64,000 nt of DNA, from the NCBI RefSeq assembly GCF_026210795.1, contig NC_089458.1:2310001-2374000 (forward strand). The letters are read 5' to 3'. Origin of the DNA: Rhizophagus irregularis (lineage: Eukaryota; Glomeromycota; Glomeromycetes; Glomerales; Glomeraceae). Positions 24,546 through 35,585 of the stretch are shown here, one piece after another. Within the stretch, counting starts at the first letter, position 1; each line of letters starts with the position of its first letter. A model generated the notes under the pieces. That model saw only the letters and a list, made by a program, of their open reading frames with translations, ran no database searches and was not told the origin of the DNA. The translations under genes and the position numbers were made by a program.

Positions 24546-26490
24546 CAAAAGGTAGCTAAAATTATCTAAACACTTGTAATTATCTTATCATCCAATATTA
24601 TCAAGTTTAACCTCTTTATTACACATACACTGTACAGTTATTTTATTAATAACTTCCAAAAAATGTGTGTTCTTTTAGTAATGTTCCAATTTATCACAAT
24701 TTTTAAAGATAATGTTATCAAATGTATAAACTATTTTAGGCTTTTTTATTACTGGGTTGTTTGCGATACATTTTTATAATATTTTTTAGACTTTCTCATA
24801 TTTGTTTTATTTACATATAATTTTGTAAACAATTTACAACTTGCGTAAATAAAATAATATTTAAATAAACACGCTAAATAATCTTACCTTATTAATTGTA
24901 TGAACATTTGAAATTTTACCTTATAAATAAATGTAACATCTTTAAAAAATATATAGATTTTACCTTATTAATTATAAGTTACATTTTAAAAAAAATGCAT
25001 CTATTTTATTATATATTATCAGTTATATAAAAAGAATTTACCACAAAATTTCAGTTATATTTTTTAATATCTAATAAATTTACCTTATAAATTCAACCAG
25101 TTTTTTTAATTATTCTATGTAATTTTTATCTTGTAAAGACTTACTATTGTTAAGTAAGCAGAATCCTATTTTAACATATTAAAAAGATATGTTCTCTTTT
25201 TTTGTTAGTTATATTTTTAATTTTATTTCTTACTAACTATATTTTTTTTTCTTTATGCCATTCTTTAACTTTTTTTTTTCAATATTATGTGACATGTTTT
25301 GCTTTTAACTTGCTTTTATTTGGTCATTAACTTTTTTTTATGGGTTTACTTTTAATAAACTTAATTATAAGGGTTTTTTTTTTTCTTTATGATGGATATT
25401 TTTTTTATTTTTTAGTCTTTAGATTCTTATTTTATTATTTAATTTTTATTTTTTACTAACTATTTTTTTTTTATTCTTTACTCTATACTACTTTTTAACT
25501 TAATATATTTTACTTTTCAATATCATAAATAAATTTTACTTTTTGACTTTATAGACTTTATCATCATTTTATTCTTTAACTTTTTTTATAAATTTCATTT
25601 TTTATTCTTATAGCTTTGTTCTTTGTTTGCTTTGTTATTGTCATATATTTTTTTATGTATATATACCATAAGGTGACATAAAGTTAAAAAATTTGTTCTC
25701 ATATTCTAACTGGATTATCAGAGCAGAAATCTTAAATTTTTATTTTTTTTATTAACCAATCAAATTGCTCTAAACTATATCATATGATAAATTAAATTTA
25801 TACGCATATCTGATAAATCATAACACTATCTATTATGTAAATACCTAACATTTAATGAATAATAAAAAAAAAAGAATTTAAAAAAAACTACAATTAAACA
25901 TGAAAATAAACTTGTAATTAACTTGATATATAAAATCTGTTTATGACTTTTTATTGAATTAACTATATTAATATAAATATACATATGAAATCTTCTGTAT
26001 TACATTGATCAGATAAAAAAAAAATTTATTTTAAAAAAAAATAAAAAGCTATGCGACCGGGTTAAATTAAAGCAATTTTGATATAAGAACCAATTTTTTA
26101 ATTTTATATCACCTAATTACTAATCCTGTTAAAAATAAATAAAGTATAAATTTGATAGTTTTTTTCTAATTAATAAACTTTGATTAAATGTTTTTAAACC
26201 ATTATAGTACAAAAAAATTTTACAAATAAAAGTATTGCAAATTTTTTAGTAACGAAAATAAATTAAATTAACCAATCAAAATTGATTGGTGTAAAATATA
26301 AATTTTTAGGAGGTGGTTTCTCCTGGGTTATTTAACCCAAAGGGCAAGTTAGCAAAACTTTATTTATAAATATATTAATTTAATAATAATAATTTTAAGG
26401 GTTTAAATTTTATATGCAGGTATGTTGCAACACACCTTTATTTTATCTGATATTTATAATTATAACTTATAACAATTATAAAGCATTTAA
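24546..26490. other. AT-rich spacer, strongly T-rich at 25190-25670
   Basis: No gene was seen. Between about 25190 and 25670 the plus strand is a pyrimidine-rich tract with many T runs of 6-10. The rest is ordinary AT-rich DNA. Confidence 0.45.
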
Positions 26491-27273
26491 TTGCTAATTC
26501 GGTTAAGATCGGCAGTGTTTTACTATGTAAAATCAGGGCAAAAAAAGAAAATAATTATCTCTTGATCCAATGATCCAATTTCAATGAACTTTTTTTTGTT
26601 TTATAGATCTTGATTTCCTCAATAAAATAAAAAATTTATTGAAATTGAAATACTAAATTATAAGAAAATCGTGAAAAAGTATTTCATATTATTATTATGA
26701 CTAAATTTTAGTAAATCATAAAAAAAGAATTGATTCCTAATTCAGTGATCCAATTTCAATAATTTTTTTTTGTCTTTTAGGTCTTAACCTCTTCTTCACA
26801 ATAAAAAAAAGTTTGTCAATATTGGACTGCTAGATCGGAAGATAATCACAAAGATATATTTTCGCTCATATCACGAATCTAAAAATCGTCTGGCAAAATA
26901 TGTTTTCGCAATTATCTCACGATCTAGAGGCCCAATTTTGACAAAATTTTTTTATTATGTAGAGATTATTGAGATCTAAATAACAAAAAAAAGTTTATCG
27001 AAATTGGATCACGAATCAGGAAATAATTGTCTGCTTTGTTATTAATGGAATCTGATCGTTGTCAGTAAAATATGTTTTTGTGATTATCTCACAACCTAAT
27101 GGTCCAATTTCAATGAAATTATTTTTATTTTATAAAGGTAATCCAGACTTACAGAACAAAAAAAAGTTCATCAAAATTGGATTATTAGATCATATGATAA
27201 TTATTTTTATTATTTGCACCAATTTCCCCAATTTTACATAGTAGGACACTGCTGATCTTAACCGAATTAGCAA
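26491..27273. mobile_element. Non-autonomous DNA element with TTAA flanks and internal palindromic units
   Basis: 783-bp element with inverted ends of about 45 bp. Left TTGCTAATTCGGTTAAGATC; right reversed gives the same 20 bases. Each end abuts TTAA (26487-26490 and 27274-27277). The interior is four or five imperfect units of about 150 bp. Each is itself a palindrome around an A/T-rich loop, with arms like CAATTATCTCACGATCTAGA and ATTGGATCACGAATCAGG. TTAA targets are used by piggyBac elements, but the ends are not the usual CCC type, so the family is left open. Confidence 0.75.
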
Positions 27274-27277
27274 TTAA

Positions 27278-29133
27278 GATTATTATTATAGAAGAAAGAA
27301 AACATAAAATCATTCTTTACCTTAAAAAGTAGAAAAATCTAAACAATCTTATTGGTAAAAAGTTCAATATTGAAGATAAGTATTGTTAAAGTAAGAATTC
27401 TAATCATTTATATAAAAAAGGTAGTAATTAATTGTTTATTACATTCTGCTGATATTATCAATCTTTATACTTAGTTTATGAATTGAATTTGGATTTAATA
27501 CAACAAAATAATTACTGGCTTATATAAATTAAATTTTGGGTATAAATTTATATATACCTAATTGCCTATTGGTAAAAGTATTAATTTCCTACATATGATA
27601 AATATATATGATTATATATGTAAAAAATTTGATAAAAATATTTCATAATATAAAATATACTTAAAATCATTTATTAATTAAAAATATTTGAAAATAAAAA
27701 CTTTTTCTATCACTGAGTTTAAAAGTGCAGATTATATAATATGTGAAGTTGCCTTTCTAAATTAATGAGTTTAATCAAAACAGTATCAAAACTATTCTAA
27801 AAATTTCAAAACTTAAGATAAAAATTAATTTTTTATTTTCAAGTTAATAATTGAATTATAATTAACATTTTGTTCATTCTACGTCTAATAGTATTTATAT
27901 ATATAGCTTTATTTTGTAAAGAAAAAAAATATATAGAAAATAAATCTAGTTTAAAAAACAAAACTAAATTATCTTTTAATAAAGTAGCAAAAATTAAAAA
28001 CAATAATTGGAAAATATGAAACACTTTGTATGATTCCAATTTGGTAGTAATATGCTAAATTTTTGAAAATTGTCTCGACAAGCTACCGTCAATAAGAACT
28101 TGATATGGAGGTTGATCCTATCCATAAGAGGGCAGCTCTTTTTATAATGCTTTTTAAATAGGCCTTCTATCTTGTATACCGTACTTTACTTTGTTTTTAC
28201 TTTTGTAAGGTAAGTATAAAAGTATTTGATTATGCAAATTGGTAATTAGTAAAGAACTTACAAAATATGAAAATTTTATTGTTAATAATATTAAATTCTT
28301 TCAGATTTTAAACATTATTTTATAGTTTGTTTAACAAAAATTTATGTAATCGGTAATTTATAAAATCCGGTATTTATTCCGCCGGTATTTTTTTTATACT
28401 ACCACCTGTTGTGTGAAGAATTTCAAACAAATTTAATAAACTATTCCAATTATGGCAAATAAAATATGATTGGTTCGGTATAGCACATGCATATGTAGGA
28501 CAAAGATGTTTCGATAAGCTACACAAGAGTGATACACAATACTCCACAAATTAACCCCAACAATGTTTGTTTGAATCCCCTCAAAGTCTCGAACTGATCA
28601 TTTATTAAATAAACATTTCGGTTAATTGTAACCCTAATGAATAAGTGAAAAAAAAATTTTAATTTTGGAATAGTAAGTTAAGAAATGAAAACCAATCAAA
28701 TTTATGATAAATTAGCACAAATTAGCACAAACGCCCCACGCCTCCACGATCTACCCCCTTTTTTCTTTGACTTCGGCATTTGACCCTACTTTTTTATAAT
28801 TTTATAATTGTGCAATAGGGGCCTACTATGATTTGTGTTCCTGCGGAGATTTTGAAATGCCACATTACTCATGCCACAACGGATGCCACCAACATTTAGT
28901 ACCCTAGATCAGTTTTTGCATCACCGTATAGCAGGTAGCACACTCACATTACTCAAGAGCCTAATTGCAAGGCGACTTTTTTTTTCGTATCTGGTCAAAC
29001 GGTACATTGCTCCGGCCTCTAAGTGTTCCCGTTCTACCATCGCCGCATCTGCTAGCTTTGCCTAAAACCTATTCTTCCCAAAACTAAAGAGAACTCCTTT
29101 GCTCCCTACTACCAACACACAACCTAATAAAAG
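27278..29133. other. Spacer and 14-3-3 promoter region
   Basis: AT-rich to about 28700. The last 430 bases are richer in C and CT runs and end in a pyrimidine-rich leader before the 14-3-3 start, as in highly expressed fungal genes. An open frame at 28871-29065 lies in this leader and looks accidental. Confidence 0.45.
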
Positions 29134-30699
29134 ATGTCTCACGTAAGTTTTGAATCTTATACTTTACTGCGCGTTTCTTGAATTTCGTAAGAGTTAGTGA
29201 TCGTTTTTTGGATGGGTTGCTATTTAGTTGTGTCTTTAAAAAAGTTAGATAATATAAACATAACCTCCCATAAATACTATGCATTTGTTTTCTTGATATT
29301 ATATCATTGCACTTTCTAAACACGGTCATTCTTCATATTTTTTCTTTAGGAACGCGAGAACCAGGTATTTGACCGCGTAGAGCTTTAATCTTAATTATTA
29401 CTATTATTATTTGTTTGTATAATTATTTCAAGGAAAATGTGACAAAAAATTGTTTGATTTTTACTTGTTGTTGACCTCCAACAAAAAGGTTTATATGGCT
29501 AAGCTCGCTGAGCAAGCCGAACGTTATGATGGTAATATTTTATTTTTATTTTTGAAATTTGAATATTTTTTACTTTTTTAATTTAAATTTATCTAAAACC
29601 TACACTTGCACAATTGCACAATTGAATCCGATTGATCAGAAATGGTATCTTATATGAAGGTATTTATCCAAGAAATATATTATTTTTAATTTATTTTTTT
29701 TTTTAAAAAAAAAATTCATTTGACTAAATATTATTCAATACTTGCTTAAATTATAGGATGTTGCAAAGGTATTTTTCAAAATTTTACAGAACAATACATA
29801 ATTATTTTTTTATCATTACTTATTATTATTCGAATCATAATTTATGAATTATTGTACAAATTGTCATCGATGATATATTATTACTAGCTTGGAGTAGAAC
29901 TTACTGTAGAAGAACGCAATCTCCTCTCAGTCGCTTATAAGAATGTAATTGGTGCCCGTCGAGCGTCTTGGAGAATTATTTCATCTATCGAACAAAAGGA
30001 AGAAAATAAGGGTAATGAAACCCAAGTTCAGAAGATCAAAGCTTACCGTCAAAAAGTTGAAACCGAACTTTCAGAAGTATGCTCGGATATCCTTGCCGTA
30101 TTGGACGAGCATTTGATTCCATCTGCTGAAGCCGGTGAATCTAAAGTCTTTTATTATAAAATGTAAGTGAATTTATAATAATTTATAAAAAATTAATTTT
30201 GTTGTTTTAACCTAATGTTGTATTACAGGAAAGGTGATTATCACCGATATCTCGCTGAATTTGCTTCGGGTGAAAGACGAAAAGAAGCCGCCACCCAGGC
30301 TCACGAAGCTTATAAACACGCAACAGATATCGCCCAAACTGACCTTGCTCCAACTCATCCTATTCGTCTTGGACTTGCATTAAACTTTTCAGTTTTCTAC
30401 TACGAGATTCTCAATTCACCTGATCGCGCTTGTCATCTTGCAAAACAGGCATTTGATGATGCTATTGCTGAACTCGATACTTTAAGTGAAGAATCGTATA
30501 AAGATAGCACATTAATTATGCAACTACTTAGAGATAACTTGACCCTTTGGACTTCAGACTTGCAAGATGGTGAGTTTGTTTGTTTATAAATAATAAATGT
30601 GAAAAACTGTGTAGTCTAAATATTTTTTTCGAATTTACAGCAGAGGGTGAAAAACCGGAAGAAGCTAAACAAGAAGTTGAAGCTGAAGAATCTAAGTAG
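29134..30699 (+). CDS. 14-3-3 protein
   Basis: 14-3-3 dimers bind phosphoserine/threonine motifs on many signalling proteins. Eight exons, 29134-29142, 29350-29364, 29489-29531, 29640-29659, 29757-29768, 29888-30162, 30229-30569 and 30641-30699, give 257 residues. Seen are [70 protein letters not shown] and [16 protein letters not shown], with an acidic tail. The first exon is 9 bases and exon 5 is a 12-base microexon coding DVAK. The start was chosen because MSHEREN splices to the conserved helix 1. Confidence 0.96.
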
Positions 30700-31416
30700 C
30701 AATAGTTAGTTAATTTTATTAAAAAATATATATTTCACACTTCATATATATAAAAATCAGGTTTCCCTCATATTTACATTAAGCGTGATCAAGTTTTTTT
30801 TTATTTTTTTTTCGTTTGTTTATTGCAAGTTCGTTTTCTATGTGTTTGGTTCTTTTGATGGTTTTTATGGTCTGTGTTTGGGAATTCCATTTCGGGCGGT
30901 CTGTTTGTTACAGGGGTGTGGTGGTAGTGTGTTGCTTTCAAGGAGTCCTTTTTTTGGTGAATTTTATTCTGTTTCATCTTTCCCTCTACCCTCCCTATTT
31001 TATTATATAATACAATATTACCTTTTATTAAATACAAGAAAGCCTAAAAAAACGGAATAACAATACAAAGAAAAACTTTATTTATCAATTAAAATGTTCT
31101 TCGATGTATATTGGGTGCGGTGGAAAATGATAAAGAAATAGTATATGGAACGAGATGATGCTTTTGTTATGTAAACTGTATTTATAAATCAAAGGATAAA
31201 ACATGTGGAATAAAAAATTTGTTTATAAACATTTTTTATAGTTCGAGCGAAAAACTTTTATTAATTAAATGAACTAAAAAATATAATGAAATTCGTCCAC
31301 GTTTCACGTTTCGATTTAACGATCGTGTGACATATCCGAGGCTTATTGTAATACTAAATGGATATATAAGTACTACCTATAAAATTACTTAACGAATAAC
31401 TGACTTTACTTTTATA
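30700..31416. other. 14-3-3 3' flank and TVP23 promoter
   Basis: A T/G-rich 3' flank (30780-30990) is followed by AT-rich DNA. Open frames on both strands here are shadows of low-complexity sequence. No gene was seen. Confidence 0.45.
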
Positions 31417-32367
31417 ATGGTACGTGTTTACTTCGAGATTATATAAAAGCGCGTCAGATTTTATCATGTTGTAACAGCTTTTATTACGTTTGAAGGAATC
31501 ACGAGCTGGTTTATTGTCAGGAGCCGCTCCATTTGCTGGTACTGAAACTTTAGAACCAGATATAGAAGCTACTCAAACAAATGCAAGGGGTAGCAGAACA
31601 GCTCAAAACACACAAACTCAAACTCAAAGCATTTGGGAACAATCCAGGTAAAGTTAAATAATTAATAGATTATTATAATACTATATTTTATAGCTTAGCA
31701 TTTAAACCTTAAATTAATACAGGTGTAAATTTATCAATTCTTTACTTAATATATTTTATATCTGTTTCAATATTTAGTCATCCAGTAGCCTTAGTATTCC
31801 ATTTATTATTTCGTACGGGGGCTATAGCTATATACCTTTTTGGTAAATTGTTTACCGAACGTAACACATTCATCTTCATCATTTGTGTTTTGTTATTGTC
31901 ATTTGATTTTTGGACTGTTAAAAATGTGACTGGAAGGTTGCTGGTAGGATTAAGATGGTGGAATGATATTCAACCTGATGGAACAAATGCCTGGGTATTT
32001 GAAAGTAGAGACGTGAGTTTCCTTTTATAATCCCAATATTTAAGTATATCACAATATTGAGCTAATTTCGTGTTCTTTTTAGCCTTCAAGACCTGTAAAC
32101 CCCATGGATTCACGTATATTTTGGATTTCACTTTATGCTACATTAGTAATTTGGCTATTTTTAGCATTTTTCACGATATTTGAACCAACATGGCTTATAA
32201 TTGTAGCTATTGCTATAACCTTAAATATGGCTAATGTTGTCGGCTACACCCAGTGCGATAAAGATGCTAAAAAGAAATGGGCTACGGGCTTTGCAGCTAG
32301 AGCAGCTACAAATCCAAATATGTTTGGAAGGTTGTTTTCAGCCGGAATTGGAAGATTTTTTGGTTAA
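31417..32367 (+). CDS. TVP23: Golgi membrane protein Tvp23, tandem copy 1
   Basis: Tvp23 (FAM18 family) is a multi-pass protein of late Golgi/TGN vesicles. Exons 31417-31419, 31496-31647, 31778-32012 and 32082/32083-32367 give 224 residues; frame requires 32083. The first exon is just the ATG. Seen are SHPVALVFHLLFRTGAIAIY, NVTGRLLVGLRWWNDIQPDG, WVFESRD, FWISLYATLVIWLFLAFFTI and NVVGYTQCDKDAKKKW. There are four hydrophobic segments and a Gln/Thr-rich cytosolic N-terminus. A diverged second copy follows head to tail at 33167. Confidence 0.93.
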
Positions 32368-32784
32368 TTAGTTATTAATTTTGGAATAATAATTTTGAGT
32401 ATGATTTTTATTATTGAGACGTTAAAAAAGGTAAAACGTATTATATAATTTATAATTAAAACAAACATTAAAAGAGAATTTGTATTTTACGCATCCTGCA
32501 CAAAATGCACCTCTCGAACTGCGAAGTTACAGAGTTTAGGGTTGTTAGGTTAGGACACATACTGCATTTTGGTGGGTGAGTAAAAAATAAAAATCCAATT
32601 TAAATATTGAAAATAGATAATGAATATATTTTAAAATCTTTAAATTATTCCTTCTGTTTTATATCTTTATTTTTATTAAAAGCGAAAGTTGAAAACATAA
32701 TTTAACAATTATGGATTAAAGAACCAGGTATTGACTAAAGTTTCACACATTGATGATCAATAATGAAGACAAATACTTTTTCCT

Positions 32785-32830
32785 TAATTCTAGTTTGGTT
32801 TGTGGCCATCACCATATCACCGACATTTAA
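32785..32830 (-). pseudogene. Fragment of uL14/RPL23
   Basis: The minus strand reads GDMVMAT, matching the uL14 block [19 protein letters not shown] coded by the intact gene at 34415-35280. Adjacent bases (TCTAGTTTGG against TCTGGTTTGC) also align. It is probably what remains of the neighbour's sequence carried along in the TVP23 tandem duplication. Confidence 0.45.
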
Positions 32831-32960
32831 TCAGCATGATTAGAATTGTAATGATTAATAAATATAATAATTTAGTGATAGTGAAAAATTCCACCTCGGA
32901 GAAATTTTAAGATTTTTATCTTATCTGTCAATCAATATTGATTTTCGAGGATCTGCTTGA

Positions 32961-32972
32961 GATCACGTGATC
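32961..32972. promoter_or_regulatory. GATCACGTGATC palindrome upstream of TVP23 copy 2
   Basis: Perfect 12-base palindrome with an E-box core, about 195 bases before the copy 2 start codon. Binding by a bHLH factor is inferred only. Confidence 0.4.
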
Positions 32973-33166
32973 TAATTCGTGTTATATTAACAACCTGCCA
33001 GATGGCCATCTTAGCAGAAGTGATTTAAATTATTACTTTGATATAACGAGGCGAAATTTCGAAACCTAAAATTGTGCATGTTGTGATACCTAAATAATAT
33101 AAAAGTACTACCTATAAATGACTTTTAATGGAAAAGTAGAATTCTGATAGCCAACTTTTCTTTATA

Positions 33167-34200
33167 ATGGTACGTGTTCAACTTCGAAATTATAATATTT
33201 ACGCGTCAGATCTTTCATGTTATAACAGCTTTTTTATTTCGTTTAAAGGAAGCACGAGCTAATTTACTGTCTGAAGCCGCTCCATTTGCTGGTACTGAAA
33301 CTTTAGAACCAGATATAGAAGCTGTTCAAGAAACAAATGCTAATGAAAACATAACACCTCAAAGCACACAAACTCAATCTAATACACAAACTCAATCTAA
33401 TACACAAACCCAATCTAATACACAAACCCAATCTAATACCCAAACTCAGAGCATCTGGAAAGAATCCAGGTAGGTTTGTGATAAAATAGACCGTGTAATA
33501 TTCCTGTAATATATTTGTTTTAATTAAAGAAATAGAGATGTGTAAATTTATCTCAATCAATTATTTCTTTATTTTAATATACTTTATATTGGTTTTAATA
33601 TTTATAGTCATCCAGTTGCTTTAGCATTCCATTTGTTATTTCGTACTGGAGCTATAGCTATATACCTTTTTGGTCGTCTATTCACCACAAATTTTTCTTT
33701 AATTTTTATCATTTGTGTTTTATTGCTGTCATTTGATTTTTGGACTGTTAAAAATGTGACTGGAAGGTTGCTGGTAGGATTAAGATGGTGGAATGATATT
33801 CAACCTGATGGAACAAATGCTTGGGTATTTGAAAGTAGAGACGTGAGTTTTTCTTTAATAATCCAATATTTAAGTATATAACAATATTGAGCTAACTTCG
33901 AATTCTTTTTAGCCTTCAAGACCTGTAAACCCCATTGATTCGCGTATATTTTGGATTTCGCTTTATGTTGCATTAGTAATTTGGCTATTTTTAGCATTTC
34001 TTACGTTATTTAATCCAGAATGGCTTTTAATTGTAATTGTTGCTATAATCTTAAATATGGCTAATGTTGTTGGTTACACCCAATGTGATAAAGATGCCAA
34101 AAAGAAATGGGCTGCAAGTTTTGCAACTAGAGCAGCTACTTCAAATCCGAGTATGGTTGGAAAATTGTTTTCAGCTGGGCTTGGAAGGTTTTTTGGTTAA
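33167..34200 (+). CDS. Golgi membrane protein Tvp23, tandem copy 2
   Basis: Same layout as copy 1: exons 33167-33169 (ATG alone), 33249-33469, 33608-33842 and 33913-34200, giving 248 residues. The N-terminus is longer because of an in-frame 18-base repeat coding TQTQSN. The membrane core HPVALAFHLLFRTGAIAIY and NVTGRLLVGLRWWNDIQPDG are retained. The stretch from about 33727 to 33840 is almost identical to copy 1 even at silent sites, while exon 4 differs more. Both copies look functional. Confidence 0.92.
33366..33449. repeat. 18-bp coding minisatellite in TVP23 copy 2
   Basis: Four full copies and a partial copy of ACACAAACTCAATCTAAT, in frame, coding TQTQSN repeats. Copy 1 has only one short TQTQ stretch. 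Confidence 0.93.
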
Positions 34201-34414
34201 ATAGTTGTTAAATTTGGAAATAATAATTTCAAGCATGAGCTGTATTATAAAACTAAAAGAAGCAATATATATATTTATAATTTGTAGTAATTTTTGAAAT
34301 TTAAACATTATAATATCAAAATTTTAATTGAAAATAGAAAAAAAACCGAATATATTTCATATTATATTGTAAAATTTTTAATTAGAATCATTATTATAAA
34401 AAGTTTTATTGATT

Positions 34415-35280
34415 TTATACCTTTATTAAAAGAAAAAGTTGAATACAAGTCAATAGATAATATATAATTATGGATTAAGTTAAAAAACCTGATATAATAT
34501 TTACCACAGTTCCCGAAGAAGAAGCAATACGTGGCCAAAGATCTGCACATTCTTTTCCTACCGGTCCAGTGATAGCAGAACCTTTCATTTCTCCTTTGGG
34601 GTTCACAATGACTCCAGCGTTATCTAAAAATTTGATTTATTAATTATATAGAGAAAAAAAAATTCATAAAATTAATTTATATACCTTCGAAATAAAGGAA
34701 GACGCCGTCTTTCCTACGCCAAGGTTTCCTTTGACGAATCACTACAGCGGGCATAACTGTAGATAACGTACAATTAGTTAATTTAATTAAGCCTCACAAT
34801 AAAAATGATCTTAATGAGGAATATACTAAATATTTTAAAAATTAACCTTTTTTCCTCAAATCTGGTTTGCCTTTCTTAACAGTTGCCATAACCATGTCAC
34901 CAACACCAGCTGCAGGTAATCTGTTTAATCGACCATGGATACCCTTGACTGAGATAACGTACAGATTTTTGGCTCCGGAGTTATCAGCACAATTCATGAC
35001 TGCACCAACCGGAAGACCCAAAGTCATTCGAAACTTATTACCAGAAGCTATATGAAAGAAACATTTAAATAAAATTAAAGGAAAAAATTGTTTAAAAATA
35101 TAAAAATCAATACTTACCCCCACCACGTCCTATAAAAATTAATTATCGTAGTGATAAAAAAATGTTTAAATAATATTAATTTCTCAAAGTAATAAGAATT
35201 TTAAAACTGTCTAAGAAATGAACAGTTGAATGATCAAAAACTTTAAAAGTATAAAAAATTGTTTCACCTCTCTTAGACAT
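34415..35280 (-). CDS. RPL23: 60S ribosomal protein uL14 (L23)
   Basis: uL14 sits at the intersubunit face of the large subunit. Exons 35280-35268, 35129-35118, 35047-34847, 34756-34685, 34623-34505 and 34420-34415 give 140 residues, the same length as human L23. Seen are [73 protein letters not shown] and [18 protein letters not shown]. Exon 2 is 12 bases. If the last intron is not removed, translation continues eight residues (NIISGFLT) to a stop at 34477-34475; the spliced form, ending in GTA TAA, restores the family length and is preferred. Confidence 0.93.
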
Positions 35281-35585
35281 TTTGACTTATTCAAAAGGTA
35301 TTGGTTGGGTAAAGAGGAAGTCTCATCCAATCCAAAAAAAATATTTTCTTAAATGCCGCAAAGATTTCACGTGAAAAGATCTACAAGCATATCGATATAT
35401 AAGATATTATACAACTATTCGTTACTTTTTTTGAATTAAAAGATTTCTTTGAAAAAAAACTTATTTTATTATTCGCGCGATTTTTAAGCTTCTATAGTTT
35501 ATGTCCTAATCGATTATCGATTGACGGGCAAATTATAACAATATTACAATAGATCCAAAAACGCGATCTATTTTTTTTTTCAATT
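35281..35585. promoter_or_regulatory. Shared divergent promoter of uL14 and the glycosyltransferase gene
   Basis: 305 bases between divergent starts, with a TCACGTGA palindrome at 35367-35374, about 95 bases upstream of the uL14 start codon. No gene was seen. Promoter function is inferred from position. Confidence 0.45.

Larger units (their letters stand above)
32368..33166. other. Spacer between TVP23 copies with a duplicated 3' flank
   Basis: Holds the 3' flank of copy 1, which resembles the 3' flank of copy 2 (for example ATTATGGATTAA near 32708 and 34467), and then the promoter of copy 2. GATCACGTGATC at 32961-32972 is a 12-base palindrome. A uL14-like scrap lies at about 32785-32830. 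Confidence 0.6.

Noticed and set aside
28871-29065. Open frame of 64 residues upstream of 14-3-3
   Set aside because: Falls in the C-rich leader and promoter. Composition explains it, and no domain is visible.
30785-31060. Overlapping open frames on both strands after 14-3-3
   Set aside because: T/G-rich 3' flank; the frames mirror one another and lack any domain.
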